This document shows positions 1-8,318 of a stretch of 64,000 nucleotides of DNA, in pieces. The notes beneath the pieces are model-generated. The model made no database searches. It worked only from the letters and a program-made list of their open reading frames with translations, and was not told the DNA's origin. The translations under genes were made by a program, and so were the position numbers. How positions within the stretch are numbered: position 1 is the first letter of the stretch; each line of letters starts with the position of its first letter. This DNA comes from Bradyrhizobium paxllaeri (GTDB lineage: Bacteria > Pseudomonadota > Alphaproteobacteria > Rhizobiales > Xanthobacteraceae): contig NZ_CP042968.1 in the NCBI RefSeq assembly GCF_001693515.2, positions 4,216,001-4,280,000 on the forward strand, given 5' to 3'.

Positions 1-127
1 TGCGTTCTGTGATGATGCCAACCGGCTGGAACTTTTCGGCCCGAAAGAGGTTCTGAATTGGCCTTATTCTCCTCATGTTTTCTGCGAACGATGAGAACCG
101 AAAATCGAATCATGATTGGGGACGGTC

Positions 128-448
128 GTGAACCGAACTAACTTCAAATCGATGTCCACCGATGAATTGTGGGCACTACACGAGGAAGTAGCTTCCAGGC
201 TTGCTGCTACGCTGCTTGCTGAGAAGCGTGTGCTTGAAGATCGCTTGAAGCAGCTCAAGGGCGGCGACAGCGAGCGCGCAAGCTCATCGACAGGGAAGCG
301 GCCATATCCGACAGTCGTTCCGAAGTTTCGGAATCCGGATCGGCCGTCCGAGACTTGGGCGGGACGTGGAAAGACGCCTCGCTGGCTCGCCGCAAAGTTG
401 AAGTCCGGCAAGCGAATCGATGACTTCCGCATCAGGCACGTAGCCTAG
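128..448 (+). CDS. H-NS family nucleoid-associated protein
   Basis: A 106-residue H-NS-type DNA-binding protein. Residues 1-45 form a charged helical, coiled-coil-like oligomerisation segment. A basic linker follows, and residues 70-100 hold the H-NS C-terminal DNA-binding domain with the signature WAGRGKTPRW at 77-86. Proteins of this family bind AT-rich DNA and silence genes. I chose GTG at 128 because the N-terminus MNRTNFKSMSTDELWALHEE then matches the usual rhizobial H-NS start, and GGGGA lies just upstream. A TTG at 116 and an ATG at 152 are alternatives. It is monocistronic, with no recognisable partner. Confidence 0.85.
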   Translation: MNRTNFKSMSTDELWALHEEVASRLAATLLAEKRVLEDRLKQLKGGDSERASSSTGKRPYPTVVPKFRNPDRPSETWAGRGKTPRWLAAKLKSGKRIDDFRIRHVA

Positions 449-576
449 GAAGATTTGGCCCTGGGACGAGTTGCAGCCGCAGGTTGCGACGCGCTTGTGT
501 TTGGATATCCATAGCTTGGGTATCCGCAGATTGGCTTGTTGCCGTTTGCGGATACCGTTCCGATGTCCCGCACAGC

Positions 577-894
577 TCACGCGCGCGAACGGTTGTTCGA
601 AGGGCCGGCGTCACGGCCTCCCTTCAATTCGGCCAGGGGTAGATCCTGTTTGTCGTGGCTGGGCGGGCTTTCGACGCTCGCTTCCAAAGCTCTGACAATT
701 CCCATGCGCGCGAACAGCATGGGACCGCGGTCTTCGGCGGCATCGATCAGCATCTGGACCGCAAGCCGCCATTCCTGACGATCACGTTCCGGCTGTGACA
801 GGTTCCTGATGTAGTCGGCCGCGTCTCGCAGCGTCCGCGCAGGGGCTCCGGCCGGAAGCGGAACGGGCTGAGCAAACGGTCGATCCCAGGACAT
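577..894 (-). CDS. hypothetical protein, 105 aa
   Basis: I do not recognise the family. The product is soluble, with no signal peptide or membrane segment. Residues 20-60 look helical (TLRDAADYIRNLSQPERDRQ), and a polar tail follows. The segment ERDRQEWRLAVQMLIDAAED is a plausible amphipathic helix of the sort found in small rhizobial proteins of unknown function. CCGGAG lies a short distance upstream of the ATG at 894. Nothing beside it suggests a role. Confidence 0.5.
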   Translation of the reverse strand: MSWDRPFAQPVPLPAGAPARTLRDAADYIRNLSQPERDRQEWRLAVQMLIDAAEDRGPMLFARMGIVRALEASVESPPSHDKQDLPLAELKGGRDAGPSNNRSRA

Positions 895-1126
895 GCTGAA
901 CTCCGGTCACAGATTTCGAATGATGCTGGCGCAGATGGATGCGCCAGGCCGGTAACCCGGCATGGGTTGCCGGCCGGTGGAGCCCGAGCGGCATCGAAAG
1001 CAGGGAGTCGACGCGGAACTGTGATGTTGGTTCCAATTCTGCGGCAGCTCGTTCCGTCGGCCGGCTTTTGTCCCGGCCCGGCGGGCCGCACCCGCGTCTC
1101 AGCGCAGCGATGGACGGACAGGCGGA

Positions 1127-1378
1127 TCAGTTCTGAAACGCAACGCCGACGAAATCACCCTGCCGCCAGATCACGCGGCATTCGCGAATGGTGTGAAAAT
1201 TGTCGAAGGTCAGTTCGAAATTCAGGGGCAGCAAATTGAGATCGTGGAGTTCAATTCCGGCCCCGGAATTCGTCACGTCCTGAACGCGGCAGGTGAGGAC
1301 GCCGCGCTGCGCATCGAAGAACAGAAGCGCGTTTTTCGAAATCATCGTCCGTGCGACGGCTCGGCGTTCGACTTCCAT
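1127..1378 (-). CDS. PilZ domain protein
   Basis: An 83-residue single-domain PilZ protein. It has an N-terminal arginine pair region (VERRAVAR) that can serve as the RxxxR c-di-GMP motif. The second motif, DVTNSGAGIEL, matches the D-x-S/T-x-x-G-x-G loop, and the domain ends in a beta strand, VIWRQGDFVGVAFQN. Such stand-alone PilZ proteins are receptors for cyclic di-GMP. No partner enzyme is adjacent. A second PilZ gene lies at 16272. The start at 1378 leaves the arginine motif very near the N-terminus, as is usual for these short proteins. Confidence 0.8.
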   Translation of the reverse strand: MEVERRAVARTMISKNALLFFDAQRGVLTCRVQDVTNSGAGIELHDLNLLPLNFELTFDNFHTIRECRVIWRQGDFVGVAFQN

Positions 1379-1622
1379 GCTCGGCTACCACCGGTTCACG
1401 CCTGGGCTGGGCAAGCAGCGGCTTGGCGAATTGCCTCCCGGCGGCAATCAGGTTCGGTCTAATTCGTAAACAATCAATTTTAATGATCGCAGAAAGTATG
1501 CCCGTCCGGAGCCGTATCAGTTGCGGGTTCAACACAGCCACGGCCGTTCCGTGTGCGGAACTCACAAACAGGCTTGATGCATCGGTGAAAGCCAGCCTCT
1601 CTAGCACAGAGAGGGGAATCGC

Positions 1623-1898
1623 ATGGCTTTACGTTGGATGTGCGTGCTGGCGCTGTGTCTGGGGACTTCAAGCGCCGGAGTTGCGGGTGAACAGTCCGGT
1701 GTTCTACGTCGAATTTCATGCCCGGTCGTGCGCTACTACGTGGCGAAATACAGTGCGCCGGCCGCGGAGCAGTGGGCGCGCAACAAGGGCGCGAGCGATG
1801 CCGAGATCGAAGCCGCCCGGCGCTGCCTGAGGCAAGACGATATGCGTACGGCCAAGGCGCAGCGGCCGCCGCTCGCGCTCGGCACGTACGGCTGGTGA
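1623..1898 (+). CDS. small secreted hypothetical protein
   Basis: A 91-residue protein with a clear N-terminal signal peptide (MALRWMCVLALCLGTSSAGVAG) and predicted cleavage near residue 22. The mature part has two cysteines (ISCPVV and RRCLRQ) that could form one disulfide, and a helical segment, AEQWARNKGASDAEIEAARR. GAGAGGGG sits upstream of the ATG. I do not know a function. It is probably a Rhizobiales-restricted periplasmic protein. It runs convergently with the next gene. Confidence 0.6.
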   Translation: MALRWMCVLALCLGTSSAGVAGEQSGVLRRISCPVVRYYVAKYSAPAAEQWARNKGASDAEIEAARRCLRQDDMRTAKAQRPPLALGTYGW

Positions 1899-1945
1899 AC
1901 CCTCGTGCAGCGGCGCCGGTGGGCGCCGCGAACTGCACTGGCCCA

Positions 1946-2230
1946 TCAATACTGCTGATACCGCTTCTGGCGTTTGCTGCGCCCGGCATTCGGCCCGCCG
2001 TAATAGGGATTGACCACGCATTGCGCAGAGCGGCCCGAGGCTGACGCCTGGCACTGCCCCATCGTTCGATAGGCGCACTCGAAGTAGTAGTCCGTGAAGC
2101 CCTGGTAGACCTGCAGGCAAACCGGATAGGCCGGATCGTAGGTCTGCGCAGACGCAGGTGCGGGCAGGGCGATCGTCGCGGCCAAAATCGTCAGCGCCGT
2201 TGCTGTGGCAGATGCGTGCGGCAGCTTCAT
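1946..2230 (-). CDS. DUF3551-like small secreted protein
   Basis: A 94-residue protein with a signal peptide ending at ASA near residue 28. Four cysteines follow in the order YPVCLQV, YFECAYRT, GQCQAS and AQCVVNPYYG. That pattern and the C-terminal NPYY are typical of DUF3551, a family that is abundant in Bradyrhizobium and has no known function. A good Shine-Dalgarno (GGAGG) lies 8 nt before the ATG. The basic C-terminal tail (GRSKRQKRYQQY) is unusual for a periplasmic protein. Confidence 0.75.
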   Translation of the reverse strand: MKLPHASATATALTILAATIALPAPASAQTYDPAYPVCLQVYQGFTDYYFECAYRTMGQCQASASGRSAQCVVNPYYGGPNAGRSKRQKRYQQY

Positions 2231-2334
2231 TCTGATATCCTCCAGACTTCCCCGCGGAATTTGTCGCGGTCCTCTCCCAACGACAAAAACACCAGCGCCG
2301 GGCGCTTGTTCCAGCAGGCACGGGTCGCCGCGCT

Positions 2335-2592
2335 TTAGACTTCCCAGTCCTCAAACCCGTACTCGCGATAGATGGCAGCCCGATCGCCGTGGGGGTTCAA
2401 CCGGCACTTGGCCTGGGCGAGATGCAGGTTCAGGGTCCCCGGCTGGCAGTTCGCCGCCAGGAGCTTGCGGATATCGTCCATCTGCTGGCGCGACTGCTGG
2501 GTCGGTTCGAGCTGCTCCAGCGCGACCAGCGCCGTCGCCAGCGCTTCCGTGATGACCCATTCGTCGTGGCCCGTGATTCCCTTCTTTGGCAT
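2335..2592 (-). CDS. hypothetical protein, 85 aa
   Basis: A small soluble protein that I do not assign to a family. Residues 10-55 are predicted as two amphipathic helices (EWVITEALATALVALEQL and QQSRQQMDDIRKLLAA). A short cysteine-containing stretch (GTLNLHLAQAKCRLNP) and an acidic end (REYGFEDWEV) follow. The ATG at 2592 is preceded by AAAGGATG. It lies beside tRNA-Arg, with no sign of an operon. Confidence 0.55.
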   Translation of the reverse strand: MPKKGITGHDEWVITEALATALVALEQLEPTQQSRQQMDDIRKLLAANCQPGTLNLHLAQAKCRLNPHGDRAAIYREYGFEDWEV

Positions 2593-2705
2593 GACGAGCG
2601 CATCCTTTGTCAGGGCAAGGGAAGCAGTTGCTGTCCGGCATCTTAGACCGAATCCAAACCGAGACGAGAATGAAGTCGAAATTGCGGAGAAGCGCAGAGC
2701 GGCGT

Positions 2706-2782
2706 TGGCGATCCCGGCAGGATTCGAACCTGCAACCCGCGGAGTAGAAATCCGCTACTCTATCCAGTTGAGCTACGGGACC
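2706..2782 (-). tRNA. tRNA-Arg (anticodon TCT)
   Basis: Read on the minus strand, a 77-nt cloverleaf folds completely. The acceptor GGTCCCG pairs with CGGGATC with one G-U pair. The anticodon stem GCGGA/TCCGC encloses the loop TTTCTAC with anticodon TCT. The T arm GCAGG-TTCGAAT-CCTGC is perfect. The discriminator is G and the CCA end is encoded in the DNA. Confidence 0.97.
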
Positions 2783-3104
2783 GTCCGGGCGATAGCCGGC
2801 TGGCCATCGCTTTGGCCTCTCCAAGCCTCTCTAGCACTGCCAATATGAAAAATCCGCTTTCCCGCCAAGACGGTCGAACCGATTTCCTCAACTTGGCGAC
2901 TAAGGCAGACGGCGGGCTGCCCATGGCTCGCCCTGACACAGGCCTGCCCGCCGGCTATCCTCGGCCGGGGCGGCCGGGACCGTTTGGACTGACTTGCGCC
3001 ATGCATGCGACCCTTTCGCAGCCGACATTACCGTCATCAGTCCGTCACCTTTTCGCGCCTTTTTTGTTCGTTACGCGGCATCTGTCCGCGGCAAGGAGCC
3101 CATC
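2783..3104. other. intergenic, 322 bp, no gene seen
   Basis: This gap separates tRNA-Arg from the alpha-2-macroglobulin gene. The macroglobulin frame stays open back to 2994, but that extension (MRHACDPFAADITVISPSPF and onward) does not look like a signal peptide. The region more probably holds the promoter and untranslated leader of the downstream operon. I see no convincing terminator or operator. Confidence 0.5.
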
Positions 3105-6100
3105 ATGATCGGTTTGGTTCGCGCCACAGTGATTTGCGCCACGCTGGCGCTTGGCCTGACGGCGGCGGGGGCCGCGGACAAGGCGTTCAAGCGCGACGAA
3201 CTCGCCGATTCGGCCACCAAGCTGCAGGCCCAGATCAAGAGCGAGGCGGGGCCGGTTGCCAAATCCTCCGCCACGCTGCGCAACGATGCCGACGCCGCCT
3301 TCAAGCGCTCCGACTTTCGGGTCGGCTTGCAGATCCTCGGCCACATCGCCGCCACCACGCCGGAAGACAGTGCAAATTGGCTAAAACTCGCCAAGACCAT
3401 CTTCCAGATCCGCGCCGCCAGTTCCAGCGAGCAGACCTTCCTGTATGAGCGCGCCTCGACCGCGGCCTACATCGCCTATCAGCGCGCCGGCAACCAGGCC
3501 GAGGAGGCCGATGCCTTGGCGGTGCTCGGACGGGCGATGTCCGAGCGCAAGCTGTGGCGCCCGGCGCTGGATGCTCTGCGGCTGTCGCTCGACATGCGCG
3601 AGGTCGCCGAGGTCCGCGGCCAGTATGAGAAGATGCGCGACCAGCACGGCTTCCGGCTGCTGGATTACACCGTCGATTCCGACGGGGCCTCGCCGCGGGC
3701 CTGTTTCCAGTTCTCCGAGGACCTCGCCAAGCGGGTCGATTTCGCGCCGTTCGTGGCGCTGGCCGGCACCGACAAGCCGGCGCTGACCAGCGAGGGCAAG
3801 CAGCTCTGCGTCGACGGGCTGAAGCATGGCGAGCGCTACAACATCAATCTGCGCGCCGGCCTGCCGTCCACGGTCAAGGAGACGCTGCCGAAATCCGCCG
3901 AGTTCAATATCTATGTCCGCGACCGCAAGCCGTTCGTGCGCTTCACCGGCCGCGCCTATGTGCTGCCGCGCACCGGCCAGCGCGGCATTCCGCTGGTCAG
4001 CGTCAATACGCCTGCTGTGGACGTCAACGTGTTCCGGATCGGCGACCGCAACCTGATCAACACGGTGGTCGACAGCGATTTTCAGAAGACGCTCTCGAGC
4101 TACCAACTCTCCGCTCTCGGCGAGGAGCGCGGCGTAAAAGTCTGGTCGGGCGAGCTTGCGACCGCAACCACGCTGAACCAGGATGTGGTGACGGCATTCC
4201 CCGTAGATCAAGCGCTCGGCGACCTGCAGCCGGGCGTCTATGTGATGACGGCGGCCGCCAAGGGCCCCGGCAGCAGCAGCGATGATGACGGCTCGCTGGC
4301 AACGCAGTGGTTCATCGTCTCCGACATGGGACTGACGGCGTTTTCCGGCAACGACGGCATCCATGTCTTCGTCAATTCACTCGCGTCGACTGACCCGATC
4401 GGCAAGGCCGAGGTGCGGCTGGTCGCGCGCAACAACGAGATCCTGGCGACGCGCAAGACCGACGATGCCGGCCATGTGCTGTTCGAGGCGGGCCTGGCGC
4501 GCGGCGAGGGCGGGCTGTCGCCGGCGCTGCTGACGGTCATGAGCGACAAGGCCGACTACGCCTTCCTCAGCCTGAAGACCAACGCCTTCGACCTCACCGA
4601 CCGCGGCGTGTCGGGGCGGGTCGTACCTCCCGGCGCCGACGCCTTCGTCTATGCCGAGCGCGGCGTCTACCGCTCGAACGAGACTGTTTATCTGACTGCG
4701 CTGCTCCGCGACGGGCAGGGCAACGCCATGGCCGGTGGGCCGCTGACCCTGGTGATCGAGCGGCCTGATGGCGTCGAATTCCGCCGCGCGCAGCTTCCCG
4801 ATCAGGGCGCGGGCGGACGCTCCATGGCCGTCGCACTCAATTCGGCGGTCCCGACCGGGACCTGGCGGGTGCGGGCCTTTACCGACCCCAAGGGCTCGTC
4901 GGTTGGCGAGACCACCTTCATGGTCGAGGACTATATCCCCGAGCGGATCGAGTTCGACATCTCGGCCAAGGAGAAGATGATCAAGGCTGAAGCTCCGGTT
5001 GAACTGAAGGTCGCCGGCAAGTTCCTCTACGGCGCGCCCGCTTCGGGCCTGCAGCTCGAAGGCGACATCCTGGTCGCTCCCGCGGCCGCCGGGCGGCCGG
5101 GCTATCCCGGCTATCAGTTCGGCGTGGCCGATGAAGAGACCGCGAGCAACGAGCGGACTCCGATCGAGAACCTGCCCGAAGCCGACGCCAATGGCGTCGC
5201 GACCTTCCCGGTCTCGCTGGCCAAGGCGCCGACGTCCACCCGCCCGCAGGAAGCGCAGATATTCATCCGCATGGTGGAGACCGGCGGCCGCGCCGTCGAG
5301 CGCAAGCTGGTGCTCCCCGTGGCGCCGCAGGCCGCGCTGATCGGCATCAAGCCGCTATTCGGCGACAAGAGCGTCGCCGAGGGCGACAAGGCCGAATTCG
5401 ACGTCATATTCGTCGGCCCCGACGGCAAGCAACTTTCGCGGGATGGCCTGCGCTACGAACTGCTCAAGATGGAGTCGCGCTATCAGTGGTACCGTCAGAA
5501 CTCTTCCTGGGAGTATGAGCCGGTCAAATCGACCAAGCGCGTCGCCGATGGCGACCTGACGTTGGCCGCCGACAAGGCGGCGCGGGTGTCGGTTTCGCCG
5601 GAGCCCGGCCGCTATCGCCTCGACGTCAAATCGACCGAAGCGGACGGTCCGGTCACCTCGGTTCAGTTCGATGTCGGCTGGTACTCCGACGGCAGCGCCG
5701 ATACGCCGGACCTGCTGGAGACCTCGGTCGACAAGCCGGAATACACCTCCGGCGACACGATGGTGGTTTCAGTCAACGCGCGCACCGCGGGCAAGCTGAC
5801 CGTCAACGTGCTCGGCGATCGCCTGCTGACGACGCAGACCATCGACGTCAAGGAAGGCACCCAGCAGGTCAGGCTGACCGTCGGCAAGGATTGGGGCACC
5901 GGCGCCTATGTGCTGGCGACTCTGCGCCGTCCGCTCGATGCCGCGGCGCTGCGGATGCCCGGAAGGGCAATCGGCCTGAAATGGTTCGGCATCGACAAGA
6001 AGACCCGCACGCTTGCCGTCGCGCTGTCGCCACCGCCGCTGGTACGGCCCGGTACAAGCCTGAAGATCCCCGTCAAGCTCGGCGGGCTCAACCCCGGCGA

Positions 6101-8318
6101 GGACGCCAAGATCGTCGTCGCCGCGGTCGACGTCGGCATTCTCAACCTGACCAATTACAAGCCGCCGGCGCCGGACGATTATTATCTCGGCCAGCGCCGT
6201 CTCACGGCCGAGATCCGTGACCTCTATGGCCAGTTGATCGACGGCATGCAGGGCACGCGCGGCCAGATCAGGACTGGCGGCGACGGCGCTGGCGCCGAGC
6301 TACAGGGCTCACCGCCCACGCAGAAGCCGCTGGCGCTTTATTCCGGCATCGTCACGGTCGGCGCCGACGGCACCGCCGAGATCAGCTTCGACATTCCCGA
6401 GTTTGCCGGCACCGCGCGGGTGATGGCGGTGGCGTGGAATGCGACCAAGCTCGGCCGTGCGACCATCGATGTTACGGTGCGCGATCCCGTGGTGCTGACG
6501 GCGACGCTGCCGCGCTTCCTGCTCAACGGAGACAAGGGCACGATGAGTTTCGACCTCGACAATGTCGAAGGCGCGCCCGGCGACTACAGCATCAGCGTGA
6601 AAACCTCGGGTCCGGTAAAGGTCACGGGTAATCCGACCACGACCGTGAAGCTGGCGGCGAAGCAGCGGACCTCGATGTCGCTGGCGCTCGATGCCGGCGG
6701 CGCCGGCACCGCCAATCTCGACGTCGATATCAAAGGCCCGAACGGGCTGACCTTGGCGCGGCACTATGCGCTCGACGTCAAGGCGGCGACGCAGGTGCTG
6801 GCGCGGCGTTCGATCCGGACGCTCGCAAAGGGCGAGAGCCTGACGCTGACGTCGGACATGTTCTCGGACCTCGTGTCGGGAACGGGCGGTGTGTCGTTGT
6901 CGGTCGGCCTGTCGACGGCGCTCGATGCGGCGACCATCCTGAAGGCGCTCGATCGCTATCCGCACGGCTGCTCCGAGCAGATCACGAGCCGCGCGATGCC
7001 GCTGCTCTATGTCAACGACCTCGCGGCGGGTGCGCATCTGGCGATGGATACCGCCGTCGATCAGCGCATCAAGGATGCGATCGAACGGCTGCTGGCGCGA
7101 CAGGGCTCGAACGGCTCGTTCGGCCTGTGGTCGGCCGGCGGCGACGATGCCTGGCTCGACGCCTATGTGACAGACTTCCTGACGCGGGCCCGTGAAAAGG
7201 GCTTTGCGGTGCCGGACGTGCTGTTCAAGAACGCGCTCGACCGCATCAGGAACTCGGTGGTCAACGCCAACGAGCCGGAAAAGGACGGCGGGCGCGATCT
7301 GGCCTATGGCCTCTACGTGCTCGCGCGCAATGGCGCAGCGCCGATCGGCGACTTGCGCTATCTCGCGGACACCAAGCTGAGCAACCTCGCGACCCCAATC
7401 GCGAAGTCGCAGCTCGCAGCGGCGCTGGCTTTGGTCGGCGACAAGACGCGGGCGGAGCGGGTCTATGGCGCTGCGCTCGACGCGCTGGCGCCGAAGCCTG
7501 TGATCGAGTTCGGCCGCGTCGATTACGGCTCGGCGCTGCGCGATGCCGCGGCGCTGGTCTCGCTCGCCAGCGAAGGCAATGCGCCGCGGGCAACGTTGAC
7601 GCAGGCCGTCCAGCGGGTCGAAGCGGCGCGGGGGCTTACGCCCTACACCTCGACGCAGGAGAATGCGTGGATGGTGCTGGCTGCACGTGCGCTGTCGAAG
7701 GAAACGCTGACGCTCGATATCGATGGATCGCCGGCCAAGGCCGCGGTCTATCGCAGCTACAAGGCCGAGGCGCTGGCCGGCAAGCCGGTCAAGATCACCA
7801 ACACCGGCGATGCACCGGTGCAGGCGGTGGTCTCGGTCTCGGGCTCGCCGGTTACCCCGGAGCCGGCGGCGTCGAACGGCTTCAAGATCGAGCGCAATTA
7901 CTTCACGCTCGACGGCAAGCCCGCCGATGTCACCAAGGCCAAGCAGAACGATCGCTTTGCCGTGGTGCTGAAGATCACCGAGGCCAAGCCGGAATACGGA
8001 CACATCATGGTGGCCGACTATCTCCCGGCCGGCCTCGAGATCGACAATCCGCGGCTGGTGTCGTCAGGTGACTCGGGCACGCTGGACTGGATCGAGGACG
8101 GCGAGGAGCCGGAACATACCGAGTTCCGCGACGACCGCTTCACGGCGGCGATCGACCGCGCCAGCGACGACCAGTCGGTGTTCACGGTGGCCTACATCGT
8201 GCGCGCCGTGTCGCCCGGCAAATACGTGCTGCCGCAGGCCTATGTCGAGGACATGTACAACCCCTCGCGCTACGGCCGCACCGGCACCGGCTCGGTTGAG
8301 GTGCGTCCGGCGAAATGA
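3105..8318 (+). CDS. yfhM: alpha-2-macroglobulin family protein (periplasmic, thioester type)
   Basis: A 1737-residue bacterial alpha-2-macroglobulin. These proteins trap attacking proteases in the periplasm by a bait-and-thioester mechanism. The start at 3105 follows AAGGAG and gives a signal peptide, MIGLVRATVICATLALGLTA, cut near AGA. No lipobox is present, so it should be free in the periplasm rather than lipid-anchored like E. coli YfhM. Repeated beta-sandwich macroglobulin domains fill the first two thirds. The thioester motif GCSEQ is intact at 1288-1292 (Cys1289, Gln1292) in the alpha/alpha toroid domain, and a C-terminal receptor-like beta domain ends the protein. The stop overlaps the start of pbpC by ATGA, the classic macroglobulin-PBP1C pair. 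Confidence 0.95.
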   Translation: MIGLVRATVICATLALGLTAAGAADKAFKRDELADSATKLQAQIKSEAGPVAKSSATLRNDADAAFKRSDFRVGLQILGHIAATTPEDSANWLKLAKTIFQIRAASSSEQTFLYERASTAAYIAYQRAGNQAEEADALAVLGRAMSERKLWRPALDALRLSLDMREVAEVRGQYEKMRDQHGFRLLDYTVDSDGASPRACFQFSEDLAKRVDFAPFVALAGTDKPALTSEGKQLCVDGLKHGERYNINLRAGLPSTVKETLPKSAEFNIYVRDRKPFVRFTGRAYVLPRTGQRGIPLVSVNTPAVDVNVFRIGDRNLINTVVDSDFQKTLSSYQLSALGEERGVKVWSGELATATTLNQDVVTAFPVDQALGDLQPGVYVMTAAAKGPGSSSDDDGSLATQWFIVSDMGLTAFSGNDGIHVFVNSLASTDPIGKAEVRLVARNNEILATRKTDDAGHVLFEAGLARGEGGLSPALLTVMSDKADYAFLSLKTNAFDLTDRGVSGRVVPPGADAFVYAERGVYRSNETVYLTALLRDGQGNAMAGGPLTLVIERPDGVEFRRAQLPDQGAGGRSMAVALNSAVPTGTWRVRAFTDPKGSSVGETTFMVEDYIPERIEFDISAKEKMIKAEAPVELKVAGKFLYGAPASGLQLEGDILVAPAAAGRPGYPGYQFGVADEETASNERTPIENLPEADANGVATFPVSLAKAPTSTRPQEAQIFIRMVETGGRAVERKLVLPVAPQAALIGIKPLFGDKSVAEGDKAEFDVIFVGPDGKQLSRDGLRYELLKMESRYQWYRQNSSWEYEPVKSTKRVADGDLTLAADKAARVSVSPEPGRYRLDVKSTEADGPVTSVQFDVGWYSDGSADTPDLLETSVDKPEYTSGDTMVVSVNARTAGKLTVNVLGDRLLTTQTIDVKEGTQQVRLTVGKDWGTGAYVLATLRRPLDAAALRMPGRAIGLKWFGIDKKTRTLAVALSPPPLVRPGTSLKIPVKLGGLNPGEDAKIVVAAVDVGILNLTNYKPPAPDDYYLGQRRLTAEIRDLYGQLIDGMQGTRGQIRTGGDGAGAELQGSPPTQKPLALYSGIVTVGADGTAEISFDIPEFAGTARVMAVAWNATKLGRATIDVTVRDPVVLTATLPRFLLNGDKGTMSFDLDNVEGAPGDYSISVKTSGPVKVTGNPTTTVKLAAKQRTSMSLALDAGGAGTANLDVDIKGPNGLTLARHYALDVKAATQVLARRSIRTLAKGESLTLTSDMFSDLVSGTGGVSLSVGLSTALDAATILKALDRYPHGCSEQITSRAMPLLYVNDLAAGAHLAMDTAVDQRIKDAIERLLARQGSNGSFGLWSAGGDDAWLDAYVTDFLTRAREKGFAVPDVLFKNALDRIRNSVVNANEPEKDGGRDLAYGLYVLARNGAAPIGDLRYLADTKLSNLATPIAKSQLAAALALVGDKTRAERVYGAALDALAPKPVIEFGRVDYGSALRDAAALVSLASEGNAPRATLTQAVQRVEAARGLTPYTSTQENAWMVLAARALSKETLTLDIDGSPAKAAVYRSYKAEALAGKPVKITNTGDAPVQAVVSVSGSPVTPEPAASNGFKIERNYFTLDGKPADVTKAKQNDRFAVVLKITEAKPEYGHIMVADYLPAGLEIDNPRLVSSGDSGTLDWIEDGEEPEHTEFRDDRFTAAIDRASDDQSVFTVAYIVRAVSPGKYVLPQAYVEDMYNPSRYGRTGTGSVEVRPAK

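Noticed and set aside
6309..8003. A long open frame on the minus strand inside the macroglobulin gene
   Set aside because: It is low-information Arg/His/Gln-rich sequence complementary to well-conserved coding DNA with an intact thioester motif, a typical high-GC shadow.
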